This document shows, piece after piece, positions 1 to 8,511 of a DNA stretch of 64,000 nt; positions within the stretch are counted from its first letter, which is position 1; each line of letters starts with the position of its first letter. Both the position numbers and the translations under genes were made by a program. This DNA is from Magnetofaba australis IT-1. GTDB taxonomy: Bacteria > Pseudomonadota > Magnetococcia > Magnetococcales > Magnetococcaceae. The stretch is taken from NCBI RefSeq assembly GCF_002109495.1, contig NZ_LVJN01000018.1, positions 410,958-474,957 of the forward strand, in the 5' to 3' direction. The notes under the pieces were generated by a model. It saw only the letters and a program-made list of their open reading frames with translations, searched no databases and was not told the DNA's origin.

Positions 1-298
1 CGTGTCGTGTGTCGTCGTGTGTCGTCGTACGTAGTAGTAGTAGTAGTAGTACTAGTAGTAGTACGTACGTACGTACGTACGTACGTACGTACGTACGTAC
101 GTACGTACGTACGTACGTACGACGTACGTACGTACGTACGTACGTACGTACGTACGTACGTACGTACGTACGACGTACGTCGACGTACGACGACGACGAC
201 GACGTACGACGACGATCGTACGTACGTACGTACGTACGTACGTACGTACGTACGTACGTACGTACGTACGTACGACGTACGACGTAACGTACGTACGC
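1..298. repeat. Low-complexity TACG/ACGT run, probable contig-end artefact
   Basis: The first ~298 bases are almost entirely ACGT tetranucleotide repeats, opening with short GTC/GTA triplet runs and interrupted by occasional extra GAC units. All frames stay open simply because the repeat lacks stops, giving peptides such as (VRTY)n. The sequence changes abruptly to ordinary coding-type DNA at about 299-305. TACG is the cyclic nucleotide flow order used by 454 pyrosequencing (established knowledge), so this looks like uncalled-flow noise at a contig edge rather than a biological satellite. I assign no gene to it. Confidence 0.8.
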
Positions 299-356
299 GT
301 CGCATTTGCGGCAGGCGTTTTTGTTTGCTGAGGGATTCTCTGTCTTGTGGCGTCGA

Positions 357-836
357 CTATTTGACGTCGTGGTGACGCAGCGTTTCAACCAGGATACGGG
401 TGGCTTCCCCGGTCAGTTTTCGGCACTGTCGCTTGCCGATATTACGAATCACGCCAAAATCCTCCAGCAAGGCATCGCATTGATTGATGCCGCCGGTATG
501 CTCCTGCAAACGACGCTGGAAAGCCTCTGAGACGCTCTTGACCCGTTTCTTGCGATCACCACTCACAGTCGGTTCGTCGCACATGTGTGCAATCGCCAGC
601 GCGCCGCCAGTGAAGATTCCACAAGTGGCCTGTCTGCCGCCCATCCCGCCACACAATCCGGTCGCCATTTGATAAGGGGGATCGGTATCATTGGGGCGCA
701 TGACGCGGCCAGCGGCCAACAAGATCGCTTCTGAACAACAGTATCCTGATTTCGCTAAGGAGAGAGCCAGCTCCTCGGCTGCTTGCGCCAGGGAGCTGAC
801 TTCTTCATCAGGATTGCAACATGGGCATCCACTCAT
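357..836 (-). CDS. C_GCAxxG_C_C family protein
   Basis: A 159-residue cysteine-rich protein of the C_GCAxxG_C_C family, putative redox or metal-binding proteins of unknown exact role. An N-terminal CPCC is followed by a YCCSE segment near residue 33, the family core CGGMGGRQATCG near residues 62-73, and further cysteines at DQCD-like and RQC positions in the C-terminal third. No signal peptide is visible, so it is probably cytoplasmic. The ATG at 834-836 follows a 5' region containing a strong dyad (858-889). The gene stops only ~60 bases from the low-complexity contig edge, so downstream partners cannot be seen. Family assignment is good from the motif; function is not known. Confidence 0.8.
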   Translation of the reverse strand: MSGCPCCNPDEEVSSLAQAAEELALSLAKSGYCCSEAILLAAGRVMRPNDTDPPYQMATGLCGGMGGRQATCGIFTGGALAIAHMCDEPTVSGDRKKRVKSVSEAFQRRLQEHTGGINQCDALLEDFGVIRNIGKRQCRKLTGEATRILVETLRHHDVK

Positions 837-1188
837 GACACACCCTGTGATTGTAATTGATAGGAAGGAATATAAATCCTAACCTATCAGATTTCACTGC
901 AGTCTCCAAGAAATCCCACAGGCGACTGCCGCTGCTGAATAGGATAATTTTCTGCAACCAAATGATTTTATAGAGAATGTATTATATTTCTATGCTGAAT
1001 TTTTATACTGCGAATCACGCAAAATGTCAATTTTGTAAATATAAGCGTTACGAATGTAAACAGGCATGTCAATTGCAAGCTTATGGTCTATATGTTTTGA
1101 GCGCCAATGCGCTAACAGGGTTCCCGAAGCGGCGATAATCCTTCTTGAGTCAGCTGCTCGACCGAATCGCATTCAATGGAGTGAAACC
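837..1188. other. AT-rich divergent intergenic region
   Basis: A 352-base gap between two divergently transcribed genes. It is clearly richer in A+T than the flanks, especially at 950-1100. It contains the dyad at 858-889 on the side of the C_GCAxxG gene. I could not find a convincing TTGACA/TATAAT pair; TATACT at 1004-1009 is a possible -10 for the rightward gene but lacks a good -35. No RNA gene or additional credible coding sequence was recognised. Confidence 0.6.
858..889. promoter_or_regulatory. Imperfect 32-bp dyad, candidate operator
   Basis: TGATAGG at 858-864 is mirrored by CCTATCA at 883-889. Inside these arms GGA (867-869) faces TCC (877-879), around an AT-only centre. The element ends 22 bp upstream of the start codon of the minus-strand C_GCAxxG gene, a position suited to repressor or activator binding. 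The regulator is unknown and none is encoded next door in the visible sequence. Confidence 0.4.
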
Positions 1189-1695
1189 ATGGGACGTCAT
1201 ACTCTTGCCGAAGCCTCTGAGTTGACCGGCGTGGACTTGGTCACGTTGTGGAAACAGGTCAATGACGGCAGCGTCAGCGTCAAACAGGACCCCTCCGGGC
1301 ATGATGTGCTCGAGACTGGCGAACTGTTGAAAATCTATGAGAAGCGCTTGGAGTTGACGGCGGAGTCGCTGAGCGCCAGCGAGAAAAATCTGATTGTGCA
1401 GATGATGCAGGAGACAGCGCAATTGGAGAGTCGCGCCATGATGCTGGAGCGCGAGAACCGCACCCTCAGTGAATGTGTCGACGAGCTGCGTCAGGAGCGT
1501 AACGCTTGGCGCGATCAGACGCGCAATCTGATGACGCTGATCAAGCGTCGCATGAATCGGTCGGAGACGCCCAGCGCCGACGCCTTGGAGTCCGCCAAGC
1601 GGGAGATTGAGGCGCAGATCAAGGATAAGTGGGCCGCTAAATTGGCTCCGTTGGTGGCGCGCTTGCAACGCCAGTTGCGCAAACGCGGGGCGTGA
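1189..1695 (+). CDS. HTH and coiled-coil protein, function unknown
   Basis: A 168-residue protein whose first ~45 residues (HTLAEASELTGVDLVTLWKQ...) resemble a MerR/excisionase-type helix-turn-helix with a short wing. It is followed by a long, charged, heptad-like coiled coil (about residues 55-120) and a basic C-terminus ending RLQRQLRKRGA. The start at 1189 is preferred over the upstream in-frame ATG at 1066 because a GGAG-like ribosome site lies just before it (1177-1183) and the upstream residues look non-coding. The layout recalls plasmid-type coiled-coil DNA-binding proteins (KfrA-like), but that is only a resemblance. A strong terminator follows the stop. Confidence 0.6.
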   Translation: MGRHTLAEASELTGVDLVTLWKQVNDGSVSVKQDPSGHDVLETGELLKIYEKRLELTAESLSASEKNLIVQMMQETAQLESRAMMLERENRTLSECVDELRQERNAWRDQTRNLMTLIKRRMNRSETPSADALESAKREIEAQIKDKWAAKLAPLVARLQRQLRKRGA

Positions 1696-1727
1696 GTTCG
1701 TCGCCCAATTACACCGATAGCCAAACG

Positions 1728-1761
1728 AAAACGGCCTGGGGAAACCCCAGGCCGTTTTTTT
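1728..1761. terminator. Bidirectional Rho-independent terminator
   Basis: ACGGCCTGGGG pairs with CCCCAGGCCGT across an AAA loop. It is flanked by T7 on the plus-strand exit and by A-rich sequence that gives a T-rich exit on the minus strand. It lies between the convergent ends of the coiled-coil gene and the glycosyltransferase, whose TAA stop overlaps the T tract at 1760-1762. Confidence 0.9.
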
Positions 1762-2752
1762 ATGTCTTGCGATCCGGCGTCACTGGCGAAGGGATCCGCT
1801 GATCAGGCGGAACGGAGGCGAAGTTGAGACGTTCGCTCTCCACCACCATGGGGCGTTTGAGAATGCGGGTGTTGATGAAGCCGATATATTCGCCGATCAG
1901 CCCCAGAATGAAAATGATGATGCTGTTGAATAGGAATTGACCAATCACCAGCGGCGCCATGCCCAACTGGAAGCTATCCCAGAACAGAATTTTATAGATG
2001 AGGTAGATGACCGCCGCCATCAAGCTTATGGCGCCGAGCAGAAAGCCGCTCAGGGTCACCAGCCGCAATGGCATTTTCGAGTGGCTGGTGATGCCGTTCA
2101 TGGCGATGTCGTAGAGGGTGAAGAAGTTGTTCTTGGTCACCCCAGCGCGACGGGTCGGCTGGTTATAGGGCACGGATGCGCGATTGAGCCCGATCTCCGC
2201 GATGATGCCGCGGAAGTAGGGATAGGGGTCGTCCATCTGCCGAAACAGTTCGATGACGCGGCGATCATACAGCCCCAGGCCATTGAAGTTTTCAATCAGA
2301 TCCACATCGGAGATGCGCCTGGCCAGTTTGTAGAAGATGTTGCGCACCGAGGCCATCACAGGGGATTCAAAACTGGCCAGGCGGTCGGCGTAGACAACCT
2401 CATTGCCTTGATCCCACAGTTCGACAAAATCGGGGATCAGTTCCGGCGGGTCCTGGAAGTCCGCGGCAAGAGAGACCACGCAATCGCCGGTGGCTTGCAG
2501 ATAGCCATAGGGGTGAGAGCGCACGGTGCCGTAGTTGCGCGCATTGAGGATCACTTTCACGGTTTCGGGATCCTCCTGCGCCAGTTCGCGCAGAATGTCC
2601 CGGGTGCCGTCGGTGGAGCCGTTATCGATGAAAAGGATCTCCAGATTGTGGTTGGGCATGCACTCCCACACATCCTTGATGGCGGTGTAGATCATGCGCG
2701 CATTCATGACTTCGTTATAACAAGCCACCACCACGCTGACGGTTCTCTTCAT
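1760..2752 (-). CDS. Family 2 glycosyltransferase, polyprenyl-phosphate type
   Basis: A GT2 enzyme of the DPM1/GtrB/ArnC type, expected to transfer a sugar from a nucleotide donor to undecaprenyl phosphate at the inner membrane. The GT-A domain starts at once (SVVVACYNE), with the donor-binding FIDNGSTDGT, the catalytic region SLAADFQDPPEL (family usually DLQDPPE) and a conserved ENFNGLGLYDRRV block. Two hydrophobic segments near the C-terminus (about residues 231-260 and 265-295) match the two TM helices of GtrB-like proteins. I chose the internal ATG at 2752, 330 residues, because homologues begin just before the CYNE strand; an ATG at 2791 would add 13 residues. Acceptor and sugar cannot be deduced. 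Confidence 0.85.
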   Translation of the reverse strand: MKRTVSVVVACYNEVMNARMIYTAIKDVWECMPNHNLEILFIDNGSTDGTRDILRELAQEDPETVKVILNARNYGTVRSHPYGYLQATGDCVVSLAADFQDPPELIPDFVELWDQGNEVVYADRLASFESPVMASVRNIFYKLARRISDVDLIENFNGLGLYDRRVIELFRQMDDPYPYFRGIIAEIGLNRASVPYNQPTRRAGVTKNNFFTLYDIAMNGITSHSKMPLRLVTLSGFLLGAISLMAAVIYLIYKILFWDSFQLGMAPLVIGQFLFNSIIIFILGLIGEYIGFINTRILKRPMVVESERLNFASVPPDQRIPSPVTPDRKT

Positions 2753-2819
2753 CAGTAACAGCCTCGGTTTGGCGTGCGTTGGGCACGTCATTCATAATGG
2801 CCTCTATGGTTGCAGCTTT

Positions 2820-2844
2820 TTGCCATGAACTCAATTGATGGCAA
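2820..2844. repeat. Perfect inverted repeat between divergent genes
   Basis: TTGCCAT (2820-2826) and ATGGCAA (2838-2844) form a perfect 7-bp inverted repeat separated by 11 bases. It lies between the divergent glycosyltransferase and mgtE genes. It could be an operator for either gene or a weak hairpin; there is no T tract. Confidence 0.35.
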
Positions 2845-2960
2845 TCTGTTTGTTCTCAACAAAATCCGCTTGCTGGCGGCGTTGCGCAGGCTTACTCTCT
2901 GGGGCGTTTCGTCATGGTGGCGATGCACAGGACCGCACATCCCGGCAGGGAGGACAGCGC

Positions 2961-4427
2961 GTGAGTGAGCCAACTTCAGAAAACCGCGATGAGTTATCTC
3001 AAGGGGCGACGAATCCTCCGCTTACCTCCCCTGTCATCGCGACTGCCGATGCGACTCAGGCGGCTGTGGTCACGCCACAAGCGGAACAGGCCGCCGCGAC
3101 GCAACTGATGGAGCAGGCCAAGGAGCATCTGGCCAATCCCGCATCCGAGGCCCTGCAAGGTCAGCTGCAACAGAGCCATCCGGCGCAAATAGCGGAGATG
3201 TTGACGGGCCTGCCCAGTGAAGATCGCCAAAAAGTGGTGGAGGCGCTGCCCTCCGAGGCGATCCCCAGCGTACTGGCGGAGATGCAGACGGCGGTGCGCA
3301 ACAGTCTGCTCGCCAATCTGGATGTGGGGGTGTTGACCGAGACGGTGTGCGTGCTGCCGGAACCCTACGCCGCCAAACTGCTGGAGAGCCTCCCCAACAA
3401 CGTCGCCGATGAGATCCGTGAAACGCTGGACCCCAAAGCGCGTGAGCGCATTGACGCCACCTTGGAGTGGCCCAAGGGCACAGCCGGGCGACTGATGCAT
3501 GTGGATGCGGTGTCGGTGCGCGCCCATGTCACCATCGCCGCCGCACAGCGTTACCTGCGTTTTCGCAAGACGGCGCCGCACAACAGTGACGGTCTGATGG
3601 TGGTGGATCGCGCCAATCGTTATCTGGGCAAGGTGACCTATGCGGCGTTGTTGACCAATCCGCCGGAAGCGACCATCGAGTCAATCCTCGATCCGCGCGC
3701 GGTGGCGGTGCAGGCGAGCCTCTCCGAAGAGGAGACGGCGCGACTGTTCGAACAGCGCGACCTGTTCTCGGTGGCGGTGGTGAATGCCGATGGCGCGCTC
3801 ATTGGCCGCATCGCCGTGGATGACGTGGTGGACGTCATTCGTCGCCTGGCCGATCAGCGCATGCTGAACCTCTCGGGCATGACCCGCGAAGATGACACCT
3901 TTGGCCCGGTGCTGCCCTCGGCGCGCAAACGCGCCATCTGGCTGGGCATCAACCTGATGACGGCGTTTCTGGCCTCGTCGGTGATCGGACTGTTCGAACA
4001 CACATTGGATAAGATCGTCGCCTTGGCGGTGCTGATGCCCATCGTCTCCAGCATGGGCGGCATCACCGGTTCGCAGACCTTGGCGCTGGTGATTCGTGGA
4101 CTCTCCATCGGCTCCATCACCAGCCTCAACGCCCGGCGCTTGGCGCGAAAAGAGTTGGCGGTGGGCGGATTGAACGGGGTGCTGTGGGCGCTAATGGTGG
4201 CGCTGGTGACCATGCTGTGGTTTGGCGATTTCCGCTTGGGACTGATTATCGCCGCCGCGCTGGTGCTGAACATGACGGTGGCGGCGCTGGCGGGATGGGG
4301 CTTGCCGCTGTTGCTGACCAAACTGGGGCAGGATCCCGCCATCGCTGGGTCGGTACTACTGACCACGGTGACTGATGTGGTGGGCTTCTTCGCCTTCCTC
4401 GGCTTGGCGACGGTGGTTCTGCTTTAA
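2961..4427 (+). CDS. mgtE: MgtE-family magnesium transporter
   Basis: A 488-residue inner-membrane Mg2+ channel/transporter. A poorly conserved, Gln/Ala-rich N-terminal extension (~50 residues) precedes the MgtE_N superhelical domain (HPAQIAEMLTGLPSEDRQKVVEAL...), a pair of CBS domains (about residues 175-300, including GRIAVDDVVDVIRR), and five membrane helices from about residue 325. The pore-region loop reads PIVSSMGGITGSQTL, and the last helix keeps TTVTDVVGFF with its Asp. Start: a GTG at 2961 with AGGGAGGA six bases upstream is better than the ATG at 2835. Most MgtE proteins have Asn in the GGNxGxQ loop where this one has Ile, so cation selectivity may differ. It converges on yejF, with the stop codons overlapping. 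Confidence 0.88.
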   Translation: MSEPTSENRDELSQGATNPPLTSPVIATADATQAAVVTPQAEQAAATQLMEQAKEHLANPASEALQGQLQQSHPAQIAEMLTGLPSEDRQKVVEALPSEAIPSVLAEMQTAVRNSLLANLDVGVLTETVCVLPEPYAAKLLESLPNNVADEIRETLDPKARERIDATLEWPKGTAGRLMHVDAVSVRAHVTIAAAQRYLRFRKTAPHNSDGLMVVDRANRYLGKVTYAALLTNPPEATIESILDPRAVAVQASLSEEETARLFEQRDLFSVAVVNADGALIGRIAVDDVVDVIRRLADQRMLNLSGMTREDDTFGPVLPSARKRAIWLGINLMTAFLASSVIGLFEHTLDKIVALAVLMPIVSSMGGITGSQTLALVIRGLSIGSITSLNARRLARKELAVGGLNGVLWALMVALVTMLWFGDFRLGLIIAAALVLNMTVAALAGWGLPLLLTKLGQDPAIAGSVLLTTVTDVVGFFAFLGLATVVLL

Positions 4428-6070
4428 GCGTCGGCAGAGGGGCTCTGTTCGCTGGCGCTCATCTTCAGCGCGGCGGCCAGCAGTTGCCGGGTGTAGGGGT
4501 GTTGCGGATTGTTGAACAGCGTCTCAGTGGGGCCCTGCTCCACCACGCGACCATTCTGCATCACCAGCACCTCGTGGGAGAGGGCGCGCACCACCCGCAG
4601 GTCGTGGGAGATGAACAGATAGGTGAGTCCGTGTTCACGCTGGAGTTTGCGCAGTAGATCCAGAATCTGCGCCTGCACGGAGAGATCCAGCGCGCTGGTG
4701 GGCTCATCCAGAATCAGAAACTGTGGCCGCAGCGCCATGGCGCGGGCGATGGCGATGCGTTGGCGCTGGCCGCCGGAGAATTGATGCGGATAGCGCTCCA
4801 GAGCGCTCTCGTCCAGTCCGGCCTCCACCAGGCTTTCCACGCTGCGCGCGCGGCGTTGCGCCGGAGTGAGGTCCGGCGCGTGGATCTCCAACCCTTCGCT
4901 CATAATCTGCTCGATGGTCATGCGCGGCGACAGCGACGAGAAGGGGTCCTGGAACACCACCTGGGCGTGGCGACGCCAACTGCGCAGCGTCTTGCGGGAC
5001 GCGCCGCCCAACTCCGTGCCATCGAATTTCAACAGACTTCCGTGTCCGGCATTGAGCCGCAGCAGGGTCTCGCCCAGGGTGCTTTTGCCGCTGCCCGACT
5101 CGCCCACCACGCCCACGGTCTCGCCGCGCCGCAAGGTGATGCTCACATCATCCACCGCGCGCACATGGTCCACCGTGCGTTTGAATAGGCCGCGCTTAAT
5201 GGGGAAGTAGCACTTGAGCGCCTGCGCTTCATAGAGCGCCTCAGGACGCGGCTGGGCGCTCTGCGGCGCGCGGTCCGACGGCAGACTGGCCAGTAGCTGT
5301 TGCGTGTAGGGGTGCTGTGGGTTTTCAAAGATCTCCACAACGCTGCCAGTCTCGACGATCTGACCATGGCGCATGACGCAGACGCGGTCGGCGGTGTGGC
5401 GCACCATAGGCAGGTCGTGTGTGATCAGCAGCATGCCCATGCCCAGTTCGCTGCGCAGCTGTTTGAGCAGGGTGAGAATCTGCGCCTGGATAGTGACGTC
5501 CAGCGCGGTGGTGGGTTCGTCGGCGATGAGCAGCTGCGGCCCACACGCCAGCGCGGCGGCGATCATCACCCGTTGGCGCTGGCCGCCGGAGAGCTGATGC
5601 GGATAGCTGTTAAACGCCCGCTGCGGATCGGGCAGTCCGGTCTGCGCCAGCAGCGCCAGGGCGCGCTCACGCATCGCCTCATGCGTCGATTTATGATGGA
5701 TGCGCAGCGGCTCCATCACCTGGGCGCCGATGCGCTGCACCGGGTTGAGCGCCGTCATGGGCTCTTGGAACACCACCGCGATATCGCGCCCGCGCAGTTG
5801 CTGGAATCCATGCTCATCCAGGCCGGTGAGATCGCGACCGGCAAACTGCCTGCGCCTGGCGTGGATGCGCGCCGAGCCAGGCAGCAGATTGAGCAGTGAA
5901 AGCGCGGTGACGCTCTTGCCGCTGCCCGACTCGCCCACCAGCGCCAGAATCTCGCCCGGGGCCATGGCGAGGCTGGCGCCGCGCACCGCCTCCACACGCC
6001 GCTCAGGTGTCTCAAAGGCGATGTTGAGATCTTCAATTTCGATCAAAGGGGATTGCGTCGGCTCCGCCAT
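4424..6070 (-). CDS. yejF: Peptide ABC transporter, dual ATPase YejF
   Basis: A 548-residue protein with two complete ABC ATPase domains, as in the Yej (microcin C/oligopeptide) importer. Both halves carry Walker A GESGSGKS (about residues 47 and 322), signature motifs [12 protein letters not shown] and [12 protein letters not shown], and Walker [13 protein letters not shown] and [11 protein letters not shown]. Each half ends with the oligopeptide-transporter-type [22 protein letters not shown] segment. It energises uptake at the inner-membrane face together with YejE, whose gene lies 4 bp upstream. The usual partners YejA (binding protein) and YejB (second permease) are not adjacent. Its stop overlaps the convergent mgtE stop. 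Confidence 0.9.
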   Translation of the reverse strand: MAEPTQSPLIEIEDLNIAFETPERRVEAVRGASLAMAPGEILALVGESGSGKSVTALSLLNLLPGSARIHARRRQFAGRDLTGLDEHGFQQLRGRDIAVVFQEPMTALNPVQRIGAQVMEPLRIHHKSTHEAMRERALALLAQTGLPDPQRAFNSYPHQLSGGQRQRVMIAAALACGPQLLIADEPTTALDVTIQAQILTLLKQLRSELGMGMLLITHDLPMVRHTADRVCVMRHGQIVETGSVVEIFENPQHPYTQQLLASLPSDRAPQSAQPRPEALYEAQALKCYFPIKRGLFKRTVDHVRAVDDVSITLRRGETVGVVGESGSGKSTLGETLLRLNAGHGSLLKFDGTELGGASRKTLRSWRRHAQVVFQDPFSSLSPRMTIEQIMSEGLEIHAPDLTPAQRRARSVESLVEAGLDESALERYPHQFSGGQRQRIAIARAMALRPQFLILDEPTSALDLSVQAQILDLLRKLQREHGLTYLFISHDLRVVRALSHEVLVMQNGRVVEQGPTETLFNNPQHPYTRQLLAAALKMSASEQSPSADA

Positions 6071-6074
6071 GGGC

Positions 6075-7112
6075 TCACTCCTTGCGGGGGTCCATGGCGT
6101 CGCGCAACGCTTCGCCGATGAAATTGAGCAGCAGCAGCATCACCGCCAGCACCACGAAAGTGGAGAGCGATAGCCACCACGCCTCAATGTTGCCTTTGCC
6201 CTGGCGCAGCAGCTCGCCCAGGCTGGGGGTGGAGGGGGGCACGCCCAGACCGAGGAAGTCGAGGCTGGTCAGCGCCAGAATCGCCCCGGAGATGCGAAAT
6301 GGCAAAAACGTGATCACCGGCGTCATGGCGTTGGGCATCAGATGGCGCCACATGATGCGACGGTCCGATGCGCCCAGGGCCAGTGCGGCCTTCACATAGG
6401 TGAGGTTGCGCGAGCGCAGAAATTCGGCGCGCACGTAGTCGGAGAGTCCCATCCAGCCGAATAGCGACAGCAGGCCCAACAGCAGCAGCAGACTGGGGTT
6501 GAACAGGCTGGCGAAGATGATCAGCAGATAGAGCTCCGGCATGCTGCTCCAGATCTCGATAAAGCGCTGTCCCAGCAGGTCAGTGCGACCGCCGAAATAG
6601 CCTTGCAGCGCGCCAGCCATGATCCCAAGAAAGACGCCGATGGCGGTGAGGGCCAGGGCGAACAGCACCGACACGCGAAAGCCGTAGATCAAGCGCGCCA
6701 GGACGTCGCGGGCGCGATCATCGGTGCCCAGCAGATTCTGTGGCGAGGGCGGCGAGGGGGCCGGCTGCGTCAACTCCAGATTGATGGAGTTGTAGCTATG
6801 CGGGTTGAGGGGAAACAGCGCCCAGTTGCCATTGCCGGTAATCTTCTCCAGCACAAACGGGTCTTTATAGTCCGCTTCGGTCTCGAAGTCGCCGCCAAAC
6901 GCGGTTTCGGGATAGGTGATGAAAATCGGGTAGTAGAGCTGACCTTCGAAACTCACCACGATGGGTTTGTCATTGGAGAGCGCTTCGGCGAACAGCGACA
7001 CGCCGAACAGGAGGAGAAAGATCCACAACGACGCATAGCCGCGGCGGTGATTTTTAAACCGACGCCAGCGTTGTTGGCTCAGTGGCGAGAGTGTGGGCAG
7101 GCGTGTTCTCAT
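6075..7112 (-). CDS. yejE: Peptide ABC transporter permease YejE
   Basis: A 345-residue binding-protein-dependent permease of the DppC/YejE family. One N-terminal TM helix (about residues 25-45) is followed by a periplasmic region typical of YejE, with GQLYYPIFITYPETAFGGDF. The permease core then carries five helices and the EAA-like cytoplasmic loop AALALGASDRRIMWRHLMPNA. It should form the heterodimeric pore with YejB, but no yejB lies upstream; the 227-bp region upstream instead separates it from a divergent small reading frame. yejE and yejF are only 4 bp apart and clearly cotranscribed. Confidence 0.9.
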   Translation of the reverse strand: MRTRLPTLSPLSQQRWRRFKNHRRGYASLWIFLLLFGVSLFAEALSNDKPIVVSFEGQLYYPIFITYPETAFGGDFETEADYKDPFVLEKITGNGNWALFPLNPHSYNSINLELTQPAPSPPSPQNLLGTDDRARDVLARLIYGFRVSVLFALALTAIGVFLGIMAGALQGYFGGRTDLLGQRFIEIWSSMPELYLLIIFASLFNPSLLLLLGLLSLFGWMGLSDYVRAEFLRSRNLTYVKAALALGASDRRIMWRHLMPNAMTPVITFLPFRISGAILALTSLDFLGLGVPPSTPSLGELLRQGKGNIEAWWLSLSTFVVLAVMLLLLNFIGEALRDAMDPRKE

Positions 7113-7339
7113 GGGCGGTGTGGCGCAATGGCGGCGGAAGTCCCATCGCTGGCTGCGCGTTGGCCTGGGGTTTGCACAATTGAGCGTACGTAGGAATGAA
7201 TGCCGAACAGTGACATAAGCTCTTGATTCCGATCCGTCCGTGCGCAGGATGCGCCGCTTTGTCGAAGCATGACAAATGACGGTTCATTTTGATGCCGCGC
7301 GTCTTGATGTGGAGCGCAAGCGCGCAACGGAGGCCTTCC

Positions 7340-7537
7340 ATGGGTGTTAATGCAAAAAACGAGATGTTGCAAGGTTCTGAGCAGTCCACACGACAAATCT
7401 CCGCGCCAGCCACAGCCGAGGCTCCCGCCGCCGCGGGGCTGCACTCCGATTCCGGTCGCCGTCTTAATATGGACACAATTTTGACGGAATCCGAACTGAA
7501 TCGTCTGATCAAGATACTTGTTCCGTCAGCTATCTGA
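7340..7537 (+). CDS. Possible small protein, 65 residues
   Basis: A short reading frame beginning with ATG at 7340, six bases after a strong CGGAGG ribosome-binding site (7327-7332). The product is Ala/Ser/Gln-rich in the middle and ends with the amphipathic stretch LTESELNRLIKILVPSAI. No family is recognised and there is no signal peptide or TM helix. It lies divergently from yejE and 156 bp upstream of the REC-Hpt gene in the same direction, so it could be a leader peptide or small adaptor. The good ribosome site is the main reason for listing it. Confidence 0.35.
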   Translation: MGVNAKNEMLQGSEQSTRQISAPATAEAPAAAGLHSDSGRRLNMDTILTESELNRLIKILVPSAI

Positions 7538-7693
7538 CAAATCCGCCGTTTTGGATTGCTCCGCTTTACATTGGAGACTGAAAAATCTGTGCGTAACAGA
7601 ATTTTCCGTCTGTTTCTGAGTGGGGCTGAGAGATTATGTTATAGGTGGGGATGGCAATTTTACCGCCTGAGCGCGGGCATAATCGAGAACCGA

Positions 7694-8476
7694 GTGGATA
7701 AACCGTCACGCATATTGATCGTTGATGATAATCCAACCAACCTGAAGGTCTTGCGCAGCATGCTGGGCGCCTTGCGCGCCTCCAATCTGGAGGTGGACGC
7801 CGCCGCCACAGGCGATGATGCGCTGAACCTGATCTCAGGCCATCGCTATGCGCTGGTGTTCATGGATTGTCACATGCCGGGATTGAGCGGATCGCAGACC
7901 GCCGAGTTGATCCGCGCACAAGAGCAGCAGTTGCTGTTTGCCCACACGCCGATCATCGCTTTGACCGCCCATGCGCCTGACGAGGGCGAGGCCGCCGCCG
8001 CCGCCGCCGGCATGGATGGTTTTCTCACCAAGCCCATCGACATGGAGACCCTGCGGATTTTACTGGAGCGCTGGTTGCCTGCGCAGAGCGCCGCGCCGGA
8101 GGAAGCGCCTGTGAGCGCTCCAGAAGACGCCGACGCTTATGACGTCACCAAAGCGATGAACGCCCTGGGGCTGCCCGAAGAGACCCATCAAGAGGTGGCT
8201 GAGGTGATTGTGGAGGAGATTCCCACCATGCTGATGACCCTGCACACGTTGCTCGATCATGGCCGCATGCAGGAGGCGCGGGAACAGAGCCATATTCTCA
8301 AAGGCAGTATGGCCAACGCGATCTTCCCCCAATTGCGCGAGCCAGCAGAGTCCATGCACCTACACATTCGCGCCAAAGACGCCAAACAGTCTCTGGCGGG
8401 GCTGGCGCGTTTGCAAAAAGCCTATCAGCCCATTCTGGATATGCTCATCGCCCGCTATGGATTGCGCCCGCATTAA
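7694..8476 (+). CDS. Response regulator with C-terminal Hpt domain
   Basis: A 260-residue phosphorelay protein. The receiver domain (residues 5-125) has the acidic pair D11/D12, phosphoacceptor D58 (VFMDCHMPG), T in IIALTAH and K in FLTKPID. An Ala/Pro-rich linker leads to a C-terminal Hpt domain with H200 in EQSHILKGSMANAIF. It can therefore accept phosphate on Asp and pass or store it on His, as a relay intermediate. No kinase is adjacent. I took the GTG at 7694 because the receiver starts directly there; upstream in-frame residues (from 7556) look non-coding. The ribosome site before it is weak, so the start is the least certain part. Confidence 0.82.
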   Translation: MDKPSRILIVDDNPTNLKVLRSMLGALRASNLEVDAAATGDDALNLISGHRYALVFMDCHMPGLSGSQTAELIRAQEQQLLFAHTPIIALTAHAPDEGEAAAAAAGMDGFLTKPIDMETLRILLERWLPAQSAAPEEAPVSAPEDADAYDVTKAMNALGLPEETHQEVAEVIVEEIPTMLMTLHTLLDHGRMQEAREQSHILKGSMANAIFPQLREPAESMHLHIRAKDAKQSLAGLARLQKAYQPILDMLIARYGLRPH

Positions 8477-8511
8477 TCCCGCGTTCAGAACACAACGATT
8501 CGGAGAAGATC

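Noticed and set aside
1-298. Possible CRISPR array or satellite
   Set aside because: There are no spacers; the unit is 4 bp and continuous, so it is neither CRISPR nor a typical satellite.
7-375. Overlapping reading frames with VRTY/SYDD repeats at the window start
   Set aside because: They arise from ACGT-repeat low-complexity sequence with no stops, no ribosome site and no protein-like composition.
2753-2960. Mg2+-sensing leader (M-box) upstream of mgtE
   Set aside because: I looked for the conserved helices but saw only a single short inverted repeat; there is no supportable riboswitch.
7054-7512. Minus-strand frame across the yejE upstream region
   Set aside because: Composition is not protein-like; it overlaps yejE in another frame and lacks a ribosome site.
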